Positions 9,501 to 20,784 of a stretch of DNA of 64,000 nt are shown here, piece by piece. This DNA comes from Paraglaciecola sp. L1A13 (GTDB lineage Bacteria > Pseudomonadota > Gammaproteobacteria > Enterobacterales > Alteromonadaceae). The notes beneath the pieces are model-generated. The model searched no databases. It was not told the DNA's origin and was given only the letters and a program-made list of their open reading frames with translations. Position numbers and translations under genes: made by a program. Position 1 is the first letter of the stretch. The number at the start of each line of letters is the position of its first letter. The DNA lies in assembly GCF_009796745.1 (NCBI RefSeq), contig NZ_CP047024.1, positions 1,984,001 through 2,048,000 of the forward strand. Direction: 5' to 3'.

Positions 9501-10013
9501 ACATTAGAACAAGCTATCCGTAAAATTGATAAAGAAACCAGAAGTCGCTTTAAAAATACCTTTGATCAGGTTAATAATGGTCTACAAACTTTGTTTCCCA
9601 AGGTGTTTGGTGGTGGCTCGGCTTATTTGGCATTAACAGATGATGATTTATTGGAAACGGGGGTGAGTATTATGGCAAGACCACCGGGTAAGAAAAATAG
9701 TACAATTCATCTGCTTTCTGGTGGAGAAAAAGCTTTGACCGCTTTATCATTGGTGTTTGCTATTTTCCAACTGAACCCCGCACCATTTTGTTTATTAGAT
9801 GAAGTGGATGCGCCATTAGATGATGCTAATGTGGGGCGTTTTTGTAAGTTGGTCAGTGAAATGTCAAGTAGTGTGCAATTTATTTATATCACCCATAACA
9901 AAATTGCGATGGAAATGGCGAGTCACTTAACGGGAGTAACCATGGCGGAACCAGGTGTTTCACGTATGGTAGCTGTTGATGTTGAACAAGCGTTAGCTAT
10001 TGCGCAAGCATAA
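6528..10013 (+). CDS. smc: Chromosome segregation ATPase SMC
   Basis: 1161 residues, the usual SMC length. The N-terminal head has Walker A GPNGCGKS at 31-38. Two long Gln/Glu-rich coiled-coil arms (about 170-500 and 660-920) flank a hinge region near 520-650. The C-terminal head has the ABC signature LLSGGEKAL and Walker B FCLLDEVDAPLDD, followed by a D-loop and a conserved ITHNK His. It organises and helps segregate the chromosome as a dimer. Most Enterobacteria use MukB instead, so a true SMC fits Alteromonadales. The start is the conserved MRLKKIKLAGFKSF; no good ribosome binding site precedes it. It heads the smc-zipA-ligA-DUF3392 unit; zipA starts 22 bases downstream. Confidence 0.98.
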   Translation: MRLKKIKLAGFKSFVDPTSIPFVEDMTAIVGPNGCGKSNVIDAVRWVLGESSAKNLRGDAMVDVIFNGSSARKPVSQCTVELVFDNTSGRIQGEFASYNEISVKRLVSKDGQSNYFLNNSKCRRRDVTDLFLGTGLGPRSYAIIEQGTISRLIESKPQELRVFIEEAAGISKYKERRRETETRIRHTKENLERLEDVRGELGTQLQKLEKQALAAKRYKELKHQERQYRSELAAIRWLNFNDAIVKLERQAQQQETDLEAFIARQRGDEKEITNYRTRQQEHKLQLQDTQQAYFRLSNDITRLEQNQLHNKQRIAQINQELVTLQEAIMESEKEHGNSAQRLLDLTAIIDQHEPEHALTEQVLEDAAWELQSGEERLAGKQHQWREQEQSHQKYKQQAQSYHGKIQSTMAMQMRTQERISEINAEIKSLQIADFELQIEVANKAQQYKKVKFDDAQLRYQTLSEKLHQAELNWRECSEHKSQASGELHAVDAQIAALQSVQDLANGHQDLQQALHDENIATKPWQTSIKVTPGWEKALETVTAHWQNALLVEHADDIDSVLLQNEMHGLVVVFEDAKALETKVNTLSSVLNDCYYPKWMGDIKIALTREEALAERVTLDTGQSVISPDGLWAGRDWLFDGCADEHSGTIQRANAITVLETTRPDRQSVLALAVDASEQAVQDVDRLNQEKEDANRSLADCSDELNKSKNHVQWLVQQQQSDSHRQRKLEAELLRQQEVLNQEELQLAEFTAQTEELADTLMTMQEQQIVIEQQRDSLNNQIREQRHQLDNLKNQQHQHALTLKGQQAEQQNLQVIQARESAQLQNMFYKKEQLATELKQLSTPLDEQVDLLQTLLLEHKELDAKQQKLQIMLGEIEHELGLIEKGQQGINTQIQQMQQNVQNTKLECEGYRVRANSIVDQLNEMKVQLEPLLETLSDAADEKQWQKYLERTVADVARLGAVNLAAVEEYDVQAQRKQHLDEQNQDLESALETLEQAIRKIDKETRSRFKNTFDQVNNGLQTLFPKVFGGGSAYLALTDDDLLETGVSIMARPPGKKNSTIHLLSGGEKALTALSLVFAIFQLNPAPFCLLDEVDAPLDDANVGRFCKLVSEMSSSVQFIYITHNKIAMEMASHLTGVTMAEPGVSRMVAVDVEQALAIAQA

Positions 10014-10035
10014 CAAAAGGGTATGAGTTAATTCG

Positions 10036-11364
10036 ATGGAAGATGTATTACGTTGGACGTTATTTATAGTAGGCACCTGCGCGATTGCTGGGGTGTTAGT
10101 TCATGGTTTGTGGGTTTCTCGAAAGTCTTCGGACAAGCACACAAGCAAAGGCAAAGTAAGGCGCTCTAATAACGAAGCGCCTGAACCGCGATTCTCGTTG
10201 GATGAGGATGTCGATTTAAATCAAAGCGCAACGGGTAAGCGTGATTTTGATGATTTAGGTGTTGGTCCTGTGCGGGTGGTCAGCAGCGCTCAAACTTCGG
10301 GCGAGCAATCTCAACCAAATCTTGAAAATGACTTAGTCGATACCGCGGTTGAGCAAACGCAGTTCGATACCAAACATGAAGATGACAGGCAGGTTCAATT
10401 AAACCGCGAAGTCGTACTCGAAAAAGACAACGAAGATGGACTAAAGTCGGCTACGTCCGAGGCATCACCCGCTGAGCACCTTGAACCTAAGGTTGCTGTG
10501 GCGCCAGGTAAAGTGTACGCCTCGGTAGTAACCCAACCTAAGCCTGAATATGCGGCGCAGGCTAATCATTACACTCATGCTGGCGCACGGCAATCACGGG
10601 ACATACCTGAGCCCCCTACGTTTTTGTTAAAGGGAGGGCAACATGTTTCTGATAATATCGCTGAAAATTCAGGTGCGCAGCCTCAAGTCTCAAAGCCAAG
10701 TAATGCTAGTGTACAATATAGCCCTAGGTCTGTTACACCCACGCAGCAGGTTGAAGCCGATGTGACGGAACGTGCGTTACATAGCCGCAAAAATGAGACT
10801 GCGAATCGCAAGCGAAAAGAACCTAAATTCGCTGATGATCAATTGAATATCGATTTCGATGAGCAGCAAGCTGACAATAGTAAAGCACCTGCTAATGCTC
10901 AATCCAATGAAACTCAGGCGAACGTAGCTGAACAGCCTCAAGAAGTTTTGGTCCTAAACGTTAAGACTCCAGATGACGAGCCTATCCAAGGTGCGAGCTT
11001 ATTACCAATGTTGCTTACCCTCGGATTCAAATTTGGTGATCAAGATATCTTTCATCGTCATGTAAATGCCAATGGTAAAGGCCCTGTATTATTTAGCTTA
11101 GCAAATATGTTTAAGCCAGGCGTATTTGATATCGATCATCTTGAAACATTCACCACACAGGGTGTGTCGTTATTTATGATTTTGCCCATTGAAGGTGACC
11201 CTCATCAGGTTTTCAATATGATGCATAATGCAACACGCAAAATCGCCGATGAATTTAATGGTCAAATTCTTGATGGACGTCGGAGTATGTTGACCAAACA
11301 AGGCTTGCAGCAATACGTTGAACGCATTCGCGAGTTCGAACGTAAGCGAATGATACGTCGCTAA
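10036..11364 (+). CDS. zipA: Cell division protein ZipA
   Basis: 442 residues. One N-terminal membrane helix (about 6-28, N-out) is followed by a long polar, charged linker (about 30-305) rich in Glu, Gln and Pro, then the conserved FtsZ-binding domain at about 310-442, from EVLVLNVKTPDDEPIQG through FHRHVNANGKGPVLFSLANM to GQILDGRRSMLT. ZipA anchors FtsZ to the inner membrane at the division septum. The linker is longer than in E. coli ZipA (about 330 aa total), which is common in marine relatives. It lies between smc and ligA in the usual order. Confidence 0.96.
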   Translation: MEDVLRWTLFIVGTCAIAGVLVHGLWVSRKSSDKHTSKGKVRRSNNEAPEPRFSLDEDVDLNQSATGKRDFDDLGVGPVRVVSSAQTSGEQSQPNLENDLVDTAVEQTQFDTKHEDDRQVQLNREVVLEKDNEDGLKSATSEASPAEHLEPKVAVAPGKVYASVVTQPKPEYAAQANHYTHAGARQSRDIPEPPTFLLKGGQHVSDNIAENSGAQPQVSKPSNASVQYSPRSVTPTQQVEADVTERALHSRKNETANRKRKEPKFADDQLNIDFDEQQADNSKAPANAQSNETQANVAEQPQEVLVLNVKTPDDEPIQGASLLPMLLTLGFKFGDQDIFHRHVNANGKGPVLFSLANMFKPGVFDIDHLETFTTQGVSLFMILPIEGDPHQVFNMMHNATRKIADEFNGQILDGRRSMLTKQGLQQYVERIREFERKRMIRR

Positions 11365-11367
11365 TCT

Positions 11368-11392
11368 GGGAGCTTAGGCTCCCTATTTTCTT
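11368..11392 (+). terminator. Weak intrinsic terminator-like hairpin after zipA
   Basis: Six-base stem GGGAGC/GCTCCC with a TTAG loop (11368-11383) followed by TATTTTCTTT. It may reduce read-through between zipA and ligA. The T-run is interrupted, so partial termination is more likely than a full stop. Confidence 0.5.
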
Positions 11393-11395
11393 TGA

Positions 11396-13447
<2,052 letters not shown>

Positions 13448-13450
13448 CCC

Positions 13451-13789
13451 ATGGATACCTCAATTATATTTGAAGCCTTAGCTGGTTTAACGCGTTGGGT
13501 GAGCCCGTATTATGCTGAGATTGCCATGACCATAGTCGCTACTGTACTGGTGATTTATGGAGATATACTCAACAAAAAAATTAAGCATATTTTGGCGCCA
13601 TATCATTTTATTGTGCGCACTTTGGTATTTGTCCTTATTTGTGCATTCGGTTATGGGGCACTTGTTATATTCACCACGCCTCACGTGAAGCTCGTACTGC
13701 TGATGATCCCCAGCTTGTATCGGGGTATATGCATTATTAGTGTATTTTTGATGTTAGGGTATTTAGCGGAGAACAGGCGCTATATTTAA
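13451..13789 (+). CDS. DUF3392 family small membrane protein
   Basis: 112 residues with three or four predicted membrane helices (about 20-37, 52-72, 78-92, 93-106). The sequence resembles DUF3392, a family of unknown function found beside ligA in Vibrio, Shewanella and Alteromonas relatives. It starts three bases after the ligA stop with no separate promoter visible, so it is probably the last gene of the smc-zipA-ligA operon, ending at a hairpin at 13876. Function unknown. Confidence 0.8.
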   Translation: MDTSIIFEALAGLTRWVSPYYAEIAMTIVATVLVIYGDILNKKIKHILAPYHFIVRTLVFVLICAFGYGALVIFTTPHVKLVLLMIPSLYRGICIISVFLMLGYLAENRRYI

Positions 13790-13875
13790 CGCGCGGTTTA
13801 GGCGGTGATATCAATATTAGGCAGATAATAATTGTATGTCGTGTCTGCCTCGTTCTAGAAGAAGTTGACGGTTTT

Positions 13876-13910
13876 AAGCCAGCATTTTCCGCTGGCTTTT
13901 TATTATTTTT
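13876..13910 (+). terminator. Intrinsic terminator between DUF3392 and the convergent DUF2062 gene
   Basis: Stem AAGCCAGC/GCTGGCTT with a seven-base loop, followed by a T-rich run (TTTTTATTATTTTTT). It ends the smc-zipA-ligA-DUF3392 transcript. The T-run overlaps the 3' end of the convergent gene at 13903. Confidence 0.85.
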
Positions 13911-14442
13911 TGAGTCTGGCTCTGCTTGCAGCGTACTTAGCTTGGCGGACTTGCCATGCTTTAACCACTGACCAACGCCAGATGTAATTCAATCCGAAAA
14001 AGCCCGCTAAACCAAAGACAATAGAACATACACCACAACCAAGCAAAAATGCAGGTCCAATAGTCTCAATGCTCTGTACGACCCAATCCCAACTTAACTG
14101 GAAATGAAAGGCTTGAGTATCAGTCCCCAATATAGTGGCGCCGACGAGATATGCACCATAAAAAATAGGTGGCATCGTAAAAGGATTTGTTATCCACACG
14201 GTTGCCACAGAAAGCGGTAAATTTACTCTTAGAGGGATAGCTGCCCCTGCGGCCAGCCACATTTGAAACGGGACAGGCCAAAATGCGAAAAATAGCCCAA
14301 CGCCAAAAGCCCCTGATGCTGACCGACGATTCAGATGCCAAAGATTAGGATCGTGCAACAGAGTACCAAATACCTTCAATGCTTTTTGCTTTTTAATTTT
14401 ATGATGATCAGGTAAGAAGCGTCTAATAAACTTTTTCAGCAT
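13903..14442 (-). CDS. DUF2062 membrane protein
   Basis: 179 residues. A basic N-terminus (MLKKFIRRFLPDHHKIKKQK) is followed by the DUF2062 signature with SASGAFGVGLFFAFWPVPFQ and WITNPFTMPPIFYGAY, then hydrophobic helices near 45-65, 75-105 and 125-155. DUF2062 proteins are inner-membrane proteins of unknown function. It is divergent from comEC with a short 37-base gap that must carry both start regions. The nearby ComEC does not by itself give it a competence role. Confidence 0.85.
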   Translation of the reverse strand: MLKKFIRRFLPDHHKIKKQKALKVFGTLLHDPNLWHLNRRSASGAFGVGLFFAFWPVPFQMWLAAGAAIPLRVNLPLSVATVWITNPFTMPPIFYGAYLVGATILGTDTQAFHFQLSWDWVVQSIETIGPAFLLGCGVCSIVFGLAGFFGLNYIWRWSVVKAWQVRQAKYAASRARLKK

Positions 14443-14479
14443 AATTCTCTATAATAAGTTGTGAAGTGATACAAAGGAT

Positions 14480-16771
14480 GTGCCTAGCACTATGGACGGT
14501 AGACTTTTCAGTTTTATTGCAGCCAGTATGTCCGCCTTATTTTGGTTGTCGCTTCCTGCGTTGTTCATTCTACCAATAATCCTATGTCTTATCATACTGC
14601 TGTGGCGTTGGTCGCACATTATTTCAAATTACCAGCGCGTTAAAAACCTGAGTATTTGCTTTTTACTTGGCATTTTTTGGATGGCAAGTGTAGGCCATTG
14701 GCAGCAAACTTGGCAACTCCAAGAAGATGATTTTACGCAAGGGATTTGGGTTAAGGGGAAAGTTGCCAGCTTAATTGATAGTCAAACAAACACACGTTTT
14801 AACCTTGATATCTCGAATGTTGATGAGCGGTTATTGATACCCAAAAGACGTATCAGAGTAAGTTGGACCAAGCCTATGTGGCCGATAAAACAAGGTCACG
14901 TGGTGCAGTTATGGGTAAAACTAAAGCCACCTCATGGTTTAGCCAATCAAGGCGCTTTTCATTATCAACAATGGTTATTTAGTCAAGGAATAGTGGCTAC
15001 AGGCTACGTTAAAGCAAATAAAAACAATAGCTTACTTGAATCAAGCGTTAGCTTACGGCAACGTTTACTTGATCAGATTATGGCGACACACCTTACCACT
15101 GTACCTTGGATAGCTGCATTAGCATTGGGGCATCGAGGTTTACTTACCCCTGATGACTGGCTATTAGTACAGCGAACTGGTATTGCCCATTTAATTGCCA
15201 TTTCTGGATTGCATTTAGCGCTTGTGGCAAGCCTATGCTATTTATTTATCGCCACAGTCTTACTTTTTTGTTACCGAGTGTTAATCAACTCGCAAAAAGT
15301 AAATTTCTACCTTACTAGCGTCGGCATTACCTTATTGGCAACCCTTGGTTATGCTTATTTAGCGGGGTTAGGATTACCCGCAATGCGAGCATGGTTGATG
15401 TTAACATTGGCCGCATTTTTACTCTTTACGCGGACACATTGGGCGTTTAAACGTATTTTTTTGGTCAGTGTCAGCGGGTTTATCTTACTATTCCCTTTAA
15501 GCTTATTTGGTCAAAGTTTTTGGCTGAGTTTCAGCGCTATATTGATTATTGGCTTTGTTTTTTGGCGATGGCCAATAAGACATATTGGATTTTCAATTAA
15601 GGCATGGTTTGCAGGAATGTGCCGTTTACAACTGGCCTTAAGCATTTTGATGCTGCCATTGGTTGCTTGGCAATTTTCTTTTATTTCGTTGGTTGCACCT
15701 TTGGTCAATTTAATTGCGGTGCCAATAGTGACATTGATTTTAGTCCCTTTATGTTTGCTGGCAATCATGATGATGCTGTTTTCATTATCGCAATATCAAG
15801 CAGTATTGAGCTTAGTTGATAAAGGACTGATTTTCTCGCTTGATATTTTAACAGCTGCCAGTGACTGGTCAGGTGCGGCGCTAAATATTCAAGCTATACC
15901 AGCATTAGCATGGATTGGTTTCACATTAGCAACCGTCACTATGTTGTTACCTAAAGGGTTGGTTCCAAAGATCGCTGTGTTGGTGCTTTGTATACCTCTG
16001 CTGAGTTTTGGTTTGCGTACCCAATCAACACAATGGCAGGTTAATGTGTTAGATGTAGGTCAGGGCTTGTCGGTAGTCATAAGCAGATACAATAAAGCGT
16101 TGGTATACGATGTAGGTGCGTCTTATCCCAGTGGTTTTAATATGGCCGATAGTGCGCTTGTACCTTATTTGCGAAGCCGAGGCATAAGTGAAGTTAACGC
16201 GTTGGTACTCAGCCATTTTGATAACGACCATAGTGGCAGCTTACCAGCACTTCGACGTGCTATGCCAATATCACAAACCTACACCACAAAAGATGTGTGC
16301 CGTCAGAGCTGGAAGCTTAAATGGCAAGGACTTAATATATTTGCTTTATGGCCCGATGATCCAACGTTGCATAGCGATAACAATAGCTCATGTGTACTGC
16401 AAATAACGGATGGTTTTACTCAAGTATTGTTAACTGGGGATATAGATGCGTCCGTGGAGCAAAAACTGGTGAGCCACTATGGGAAGTTATTGCAATCACA
16501 TATTTTGCTTGCGCCTCATCATGGAAGCAATACTTCATCGTCATGGGAATTTATTAATGCGGTGGCGCCTGATTATGTCATTTTTAGTCAGGGCTTTATG
16601 AACCGTTGGGGATTTCCTAGAAACGAAGTGCTTAAACGCTATCAACAAACCGATGCCACGTTGTTTCGTACCTCAGAGCAGGGACAAATACAGCTAACTA
16701 TCGGTAATGGAGCGATTAAAGTGAAAAAATTTCGAGAGGATATATATCCTTATTGGTATGCAAATCACTAG
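14480..16771 (+). CDS. comEC: DNA internalization protein ComEC/Rec2
   Basis: 763 residues, full length for the family. Domains: N-terminal membrane helices and a DUF4131-like OB region (about 20-170), the Competence channel domain (about 195-470) with GIAHLIAISGLHLALVA, and a C-terminal metallo-beta-lactamase-like domain (about 510-745) with VLDVGQGLSVVI, SHFDNDHSGS and LLAPHHGSNTS. It carries single-stranded DNA across the inner membrane in natural transformation; the C-terminal domain may act as a nuclease. The start is GTG 14480 or ATG 14492 in the same frame; an AAAGG lies just upstream but is too close to the GTG and far from the ATG, so the start is uncertain. The HxxxDH metal site is intact. 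Confidence 0.93.
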   Translation: MPSTMDGRLFSFIAASMSALFWLSLPALFILPIILCLIILLWRWSHIISNYQRVKNLSICFLLGIFWMASVGHWQQTWQLQEDDFTQGIWVKGKVASLIDSQTNTRFNLDISNVDERLLIPKRRIRVSWTKPMWPIKQGHVVQLWVKLKPPHGLANQGAFHYQQWLFSQGIVATGYVKANKNNSLLESSVSLRQRLLDQIMATHLTTVPWIAALALGHRGLLTPDDWLLVQRTGIAHLIAISGLHLALVASLCYLFIATVLLFCYRVLINSQKVNFYLTSVGITLLATLGYAYLAGLGLPAMRAWLMLTLAAFLLFTRTHWAFKRIFLVSVSGFILLFPLSLFGQSFWLSFSAILIIGFVFWRWPIRHIGFSIKAWFAGMCRLQLALSILMLPLVAWQFSFISLVAPLVNLIAVPIVTLILVPLCLLAIMMMLFSLSQYQAVLSLVDKGLIFSLDILTAASDWSGAALNIQAIPALAWIGFTLATVTMLLPKGLVPKIAVLVLCIPLLSFGLRTQSTQWQVNVLDVGQGLSVVISRYNKALVYDVGASYPSGFNMADSALVPYLRSRGISEVNALVLSHFDNDHSGSLPALRRAMPISQTYTTKDVCRQSWKLKWQGLNIFALWPDDPTLHSDNNSSCVLQITDGFTQVLLTGDIDASVEQKLVSHYGKLLQSHILLAPHHGSNTSSSWEFINAVAPDYVIFSQGFMNRWGFPRNEVLKRYQQTDATLFRTSEQGQIQLTIGNGAIKVKKFREDIYPYWYANH

Positions 16772-16875
16772 ATTGATTGAAAATTAAGCATTAAATAATT
16801 GATAGTTGGGGAAATTCCCCCTAACAGTTACAATATCATCGTATAACCTTAACTAAGTCGAATTATAACGCTTTC

Positions 16876-18633
16876 ATGACACATAATTTACCGTCTCAAA
16901 ATGTATTCAAACGCTTCGCCGTTTACCTAAAAGACTTCAAGTTGGCCTTTGCTGTTGCCGTTATTGGCATGGTGGGCTACTCGCTGATCGACGCTTACGT
17001 GATATCACTGCTGCAACCAATCATTGATGGTAATGGCGGTAAATGGGATTATGACTACCTGCGCTTAGCTGCATATTTCGTCATACCGGTGTTTATGGCC
17101 CGCGGCATATTTAATTTTATGGGTACGTACACCCTTTCTTGGATATCAAGTCAGGTTGTGATGAAAATGCGTGAGCAATTGTTTCACCAGTACATGCATT
17201 TGCCCGTTGCATTCCACGACCATCACCCATCAGGTCAGCTTATCTCAAAAGTAATCTACGATACTGAACAGGTAGCTGGCGCTGCCGGCAAAGCGTTCTT
17301 GACCTTAGTCAGAGAAGGCGCTTTGGTGTTTGGATTATTATTTTGGATGTTCTACCACTCTTGGCAATTAGCGTTAGTGTTTATTCTGATTGGTCCTTTG
17401 GTGGCAGTGATAGTCTCGAGCGTCAGTAAACGCTTTCGCTTAGTCAGTAAAAATATTCAGCACGCGATGGGCAATTTAACCTCTTCTGCAGAACAGATAA
17501 TTAAAGGTCATAAAGTGGTGCTCATGTTTGGTGGCCAAGACTTAGAAGCATCGCGCTTTGCTAAGAAGAATAATCATAACCGTCAACAGAATATGAAATT
17601 GGTCATAGCGCAAATTTTAAGTGTTTCATCGATTCAAGTTATCGCATCTGTGGCACTTGCGGTGGTGTTGTACATATCTAGTAAACCTAATTTTATTACT
17701 GATTTGACCCCCGGGACTTTTGTTACCGTCGTTGTGGCGATGACCATGTTACTTAAACCGTTGAAGCAGCTCACTACCGTCAATAGTGAGTTTCAAAAAG
17801 GTATGGCGGCTTGTGTGAGTATTTTTTCCATACTTGATAATCCTATCGAAAAAGACACTGGGACTAAAGCACTGGATAAAGCCAAAGGTAAATTGGAATT
17901 TAGGGACGTGACGTTTCACTATCCTAATAAAGATGATGCGGCTATAACGGATATGTCGTTCACTGTTGAACCCGGTAAAATGTTTGCGTTGGTGGGCCGT
18001 TCTGGCAGTGGTAAATCGACCATATCGAGTTTGCTGACACGTTTTTACGATGTAGACCAAGGCACTATTTTACTTGACGATGTACCGCTGCAAGATTTCA
18101 AACTGAAAGATTTGCGACGTCAGTTTGCATTGGTGTCGCAACATGTGACCCTATTTAATGACACTATTGCGAATAATATTGCCTATGGCTCTGAAGGGCG
18201 CGTGACTTCCGAACAGATTCTAGCAGCGGCTAAAACCGCTCATGCATTAGAATTTATTGACCAATTACCCAAAGGCATGGATACCCTTATCGGTGAAAAC
18301 GGTTTGATGTTATCGGGAGGGCAACGTCAACGCCTAGCTATCGCCCGAGCAGTCTTGTTAGATGCCCCTGTGCTGATCCTCGATGAAGCGACTTCGGCAC
18401 TTGATACCGAATCAGAACGGTTGATTCAGGATGCATTGGAAACGTTACAACAAGACCGCACTAGTATAGTGGTTGCACATCGCCTTTCCACTATCGAAAG
18501 TGCTGACCAAATCTTAGTTATCGAAAAAGGCTGTATTTTAGAGCAGGGTAGTCATGGTTCGTTACTGTCTCAAGATGGTGCCTACGCGCAATTACACAAA
18601 TTACAATTTGGTGACGGACCAATCGCGTCGTGA
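16876..18633 (+). CDS. msbA: Lipid A export ABC transporter MsbA
   Basis: 585 residues: an ABC exporter half-transporter with six membrane helices (about 20-315) fused to an ATPase domain (about 345-580). It has Walker A GRSGSGKST, Q-loop, signature LSGGQRQRLAIARA, Walker B VLILDEATSALD and H-loop VVAHRLST, all intact. MsbA flips core-lipid A across the inner membrane. It overlaps lpxK by four bases and heads the msbA-lpxK-ycaR-kdsB operon, a conserved lipopolysaccharide gene order. Confidence 0.97.
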   Translation: MTHNLPSQNVFKRFAVYLKDFKLAFAVAVIGMVGYSLIDAYVISLLQPIIDGNGGKWDYDYLRLAAYFVIPVFMARGIFNFMGTYTLSWISSQVVMKMREQLFHQYMHLPVAFHDHHPSGQLISKVIYDTEQVAGAAGKAFLTLVREGALVFGLLFWMFYHSWQLALVFILIGPLVAVIVSSVSKRFRLVSKNIQHAMGNLTSSAEQIIKGHKVVLMFGGQDLEASRFAKKNNHNRQQNMKLVIAQILSVSSIQVIASVALAVVLYISSKPNFITDLTPGTFVTVVVAMTMLLKPLKQLTTVNSEFQKGMAACVSIFSILDNPIEKDTGTKALDKAKGKLEFRDVTFHYPNKDDAAITDMSFTVEPGKMFALVGRSGSGKSTISSLLTRFYDVDQGTILLDDVPLQDFKLKDLRRQFALVSQHVTLFNDTIANNIAYGSEGRVTSEQILAAAKTAHALEFIDQLPKGMDTLIGENGLMLSGGQRQRLAIARAVLLDAPVLILDEATSALDTESERLIQDALETLQQDRTSIVVAHRLSTIESADQILVIEKGCILEQGSHGSLLSQDGAYAQLHKLQFGDGPIAS

Positions 18634-19619
18634 GAATAATAGAAAGGGTTTGGTATCAGCATCCTTGGTACAAATGGCCTGTTTTTATTATGCTTTTTCC
18701 TTTAACTATATTGTTTTGGGCCGTATCACGCGCGCGTAAAGTGGCATATTCAATGGGATTAAAGGCATCTGTTAAGGTTTCCGCTCCGGTTATTATTGTG
18801 GGAAATATCAGTGTCGGCGGTAATGGGAAAACGCCTATGGTAGTCCATTTAGCTCAGTTTTTGACTGAAAATGGTTACCGGCCTGGCGTGTTGAGTCGAG
18901 GCTATGGTGGACACAGTGACCAATATCCATGCACCGTTACATCAACCAGCGAACCGACCGAAGTAGGGGACGAACCTGTATTAATGCGCCAGCATATAAC
19001 TTGCCCAATGGTGGTCGATCCCAAACGAGCCAGAGGCGCGCAGTTTTTAATAGATACTCATCATTGTGATGTAATTATTTGTGACGATGGCCTACAACAC
19101 TACGCACTACAACGCGATATTGAAATAGTGGTGATGGACGGTAAGCGCCGTACAGGCAACCACTTTTTGATGCCTAGTGGGCCACTTCGTGAAACAAGAT
19201 TTCGACTTGCCGAAGTCGATTTTGTGGTAATTAATGGCGAGCGTGCTTCAGAAAATGAACATCTGATGCAACTTGTACCAGGGCAATTGGTGAATTTGAA
19301 ATACCCAAATCAGCGTTTGTCCTTAGAACAACTTGATTCGCCGATAGTTGCGGCGGCTGGTATTGGTCATCCGCAGCGTTTTTATCGGTTACTCGAGCAA
19401 CACGCAGTGGTGATAAAAGAATGCCTAAGTTTCGCAGATCATCATGATTTCCAAGAGGGCGATTTGCCACAAGAACGCGTGTTAATGACAGAAAAAGACG
19501 CGGTTAAGTGTCAGCAATTTGCATACGACGATTGGTGGTATTTACCTGTTAATGCCAAGCTTGATATAAATTTTGACCGACAATTATTAATAAAATTACG
19601 CAACAAAGAAGTGAGATGA
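18630..19619 (+). CDS. lpxK: Tetraacyldisaccharide 4'-kinase LpxK
   Basis: Phosphorylates the 4' position of the lipid A disaccharide precursor at the inner membrane, using ATP. 329 residues. An N-terminal hydrophobic stretch (about 10-30) precedes a P-loop in [14 protein letters not shown] near 57-70, then GYGG, DEP and ICDDGLQHY motifs expected of LpxK. It starts with GTG overlapping the msbA stop (GTGA), indicating translational coupling. The 3' end overlaps the next small gene by four bases. Confidence 0.95.
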   Translation: MRIIERVWYQHPWYKWPVFIMLFPLTILFWAVSRARKVAYSMGLKASVKVSAPVIIVGNISVGGNGKTPMVVHLAQFLTENGYRPGVLSRGYGGHSDQYPCTVTSTSEPTEVGDEPVLMRQHITCPMVVDPKRARGAQFLIDTHHCDVIICDDGLQHYALQRDIEIVVMDGKRRTGNHFLMPSGPLRETRFRLAEVDFVVINGERASENEHLMQLVPGQLVNLKYPNQRLSLEQLDSPIVAAAGIGHPQRFYRLLEQHAVVIKECLSFADHHDFQEGDLPQERVLMTEKDAVKCQQFAYDDWWYLPVNAKLDINFDRQLLIKLRNKEVR

Positions 19620-19828
19620 ACATGGCGTTTGATAAAAAATTACTTGAAATTGTGGCCTGTCCGGTTTGTAAAGGCGTGCTCGTTTTAGATAAAACTGCGG
19701 CGGGAGCTGAGCGTCTGGTCTGTCGATTTGATCGTCTTGCTTATCCCATCGAGCATAATATTCCCGTGCTGCTTGAAACCGAAGCGCTGGCATTATCTAG
19801 TGAAGAATTAGAGAAAATCACCAAGTAG
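19616..19828 (+). CDS. ycaR: Trm112-like zinc-ribbon protein (YcaR family)
   Basis: 70 residues. ACPVCKG is half of a zinc ribbon, a single Cys ([12 protein letters not shown]) replaces the second pair, and IPVLLETEA ends the conserved core. The family sits between lpxK and kdsB in many gammaproteobacteria. Trm112 in eukaryotes activates methyltransferases; no role is proved for YcaR. The start is ATG 19616 (overlapping the lpxK stop) or ATG 19622. Confidence 0.9.
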   Translation: MNMAFDKKLLEIVACPVCKGVLVLDKTAAGAERLVCRFDRLAYPIEHNIPVLLETEALALSSEELEKITK

Positions 19829-19837
19829 GACGACAAC

Positions 19838-20599
19838 ATGAATTTCAATGTAATCATTCCAGCGCGTTATGCATCGACTCGATTTCCAGGTAAACCTTTA
19901 GTTGAAATTAATGGCAAACCGATGGTTCAGCATGTGTACCAGAGGGCGATAGAATCGGGTGCATCCAATATTGTTGTAGCTACAGATGATGCGCGGATTG
20001 CTAAAGTTGTCAGTGACTTTGGCGGACAATACTGTATGACGGGTGCTCATCATGAATCAGGCACTGAACGTCTTGCTGAAGTGGTGGAAATGCAAAATAT
20101 GTTGGCGCAAGAAATTGTGGTCAATGTGCAAGGCGATGAACCCTTTATCCCTGCAGCAAATATACAACAGGTAGCTGAAAACCTTCATCATCACCAGCAG
20201 GCTGAAATGGCAACTCTTGCCGTTAAAATTGTTGATGTGGAAGAAGCGTTTAATCCCAACGTGGTAAAAGTTGTATTAGATAAGCAAGGTTACGCGATGT
20301 ACTTTACGCGAGCTACGATTCCTTACGACCGTGCCCGTTTCTTAGATGAAGATAGCATCGATGAAATTGGTGACTATTATCTTCGCCATGTGGGTATATA
20401 TGCTTATAGAGCTGGGTTTATCAAGCAATATGTGAATATGTCACCTTCTGGATTAGAGCAAATTGAATCCTTAGAACAGCTTCGTGTTTTGTGGCACGGT
20501 GAAAAAATACATGTGGATATTGCTCGTCAAACGCCACCAACGGGAATTGATACCCCTGAAGACTTGAAACGGTTATTGGCTGACTCAAGCATTCTTTGA
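19838..20599 (+). CDS. kdsB: CMP-Kdo synthetase (3-deoxy-manno-octulosonate cytidylyltransferase)
   Basis: 253 residues. It activates Kdo with CTP for lipopolysaccharide inner-core assembly, in the cytoplasm. The N-terminus [16 protein letters not shown] is the nucleotide-binding signature. [10 protein letters not shown] and GIDTPEDL are conserved KdsB elements and the length is normal. AGGA lies just upstream of the ATG. It is the last gene of the msbA-lpxK-ycaR-kdsB unit. No strong terminator is visible in the 185 bases before the next gene. Confidence 0.96.
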   Translation: MNFNVIIPARYASTRFPGKPLVEINGKPMVQHVYQRAIESGASNIVVATDDARIAKVVSDFGGQYCMTGAHHESGTERLAEVVEMQNMLAQEIVVNVQGDEPFIPAANIQQVAENLHHHQQAEMATLAVKIVDVEEAFNPNVVKVVLDKQGYAMYFTRATIPYDRARFLDEDSIDEIGDYYLRHVGIYAYRAGFIKQYVNMSPSGLEQIESLEQLRVLWHGEKIHVDIARQTPPTGIDTPEDLKRLLADSSIL

Positions 20600-20784
20600 C
20601 GTCTCTTATTACTAGGCTGGTTAAGGGGTGAAACGGTGTTAAATATTGCAACAGGTGAGAATCGTGTATTACGACTTGAATTTGTAAAGCATTATCTTGC
20701 CAATATCAAACATCTATATTAGTGATAACAGATCTTTATGGGTCATCTAACATTTACTTTTAAGCGATATTTCCAGGGGCATAT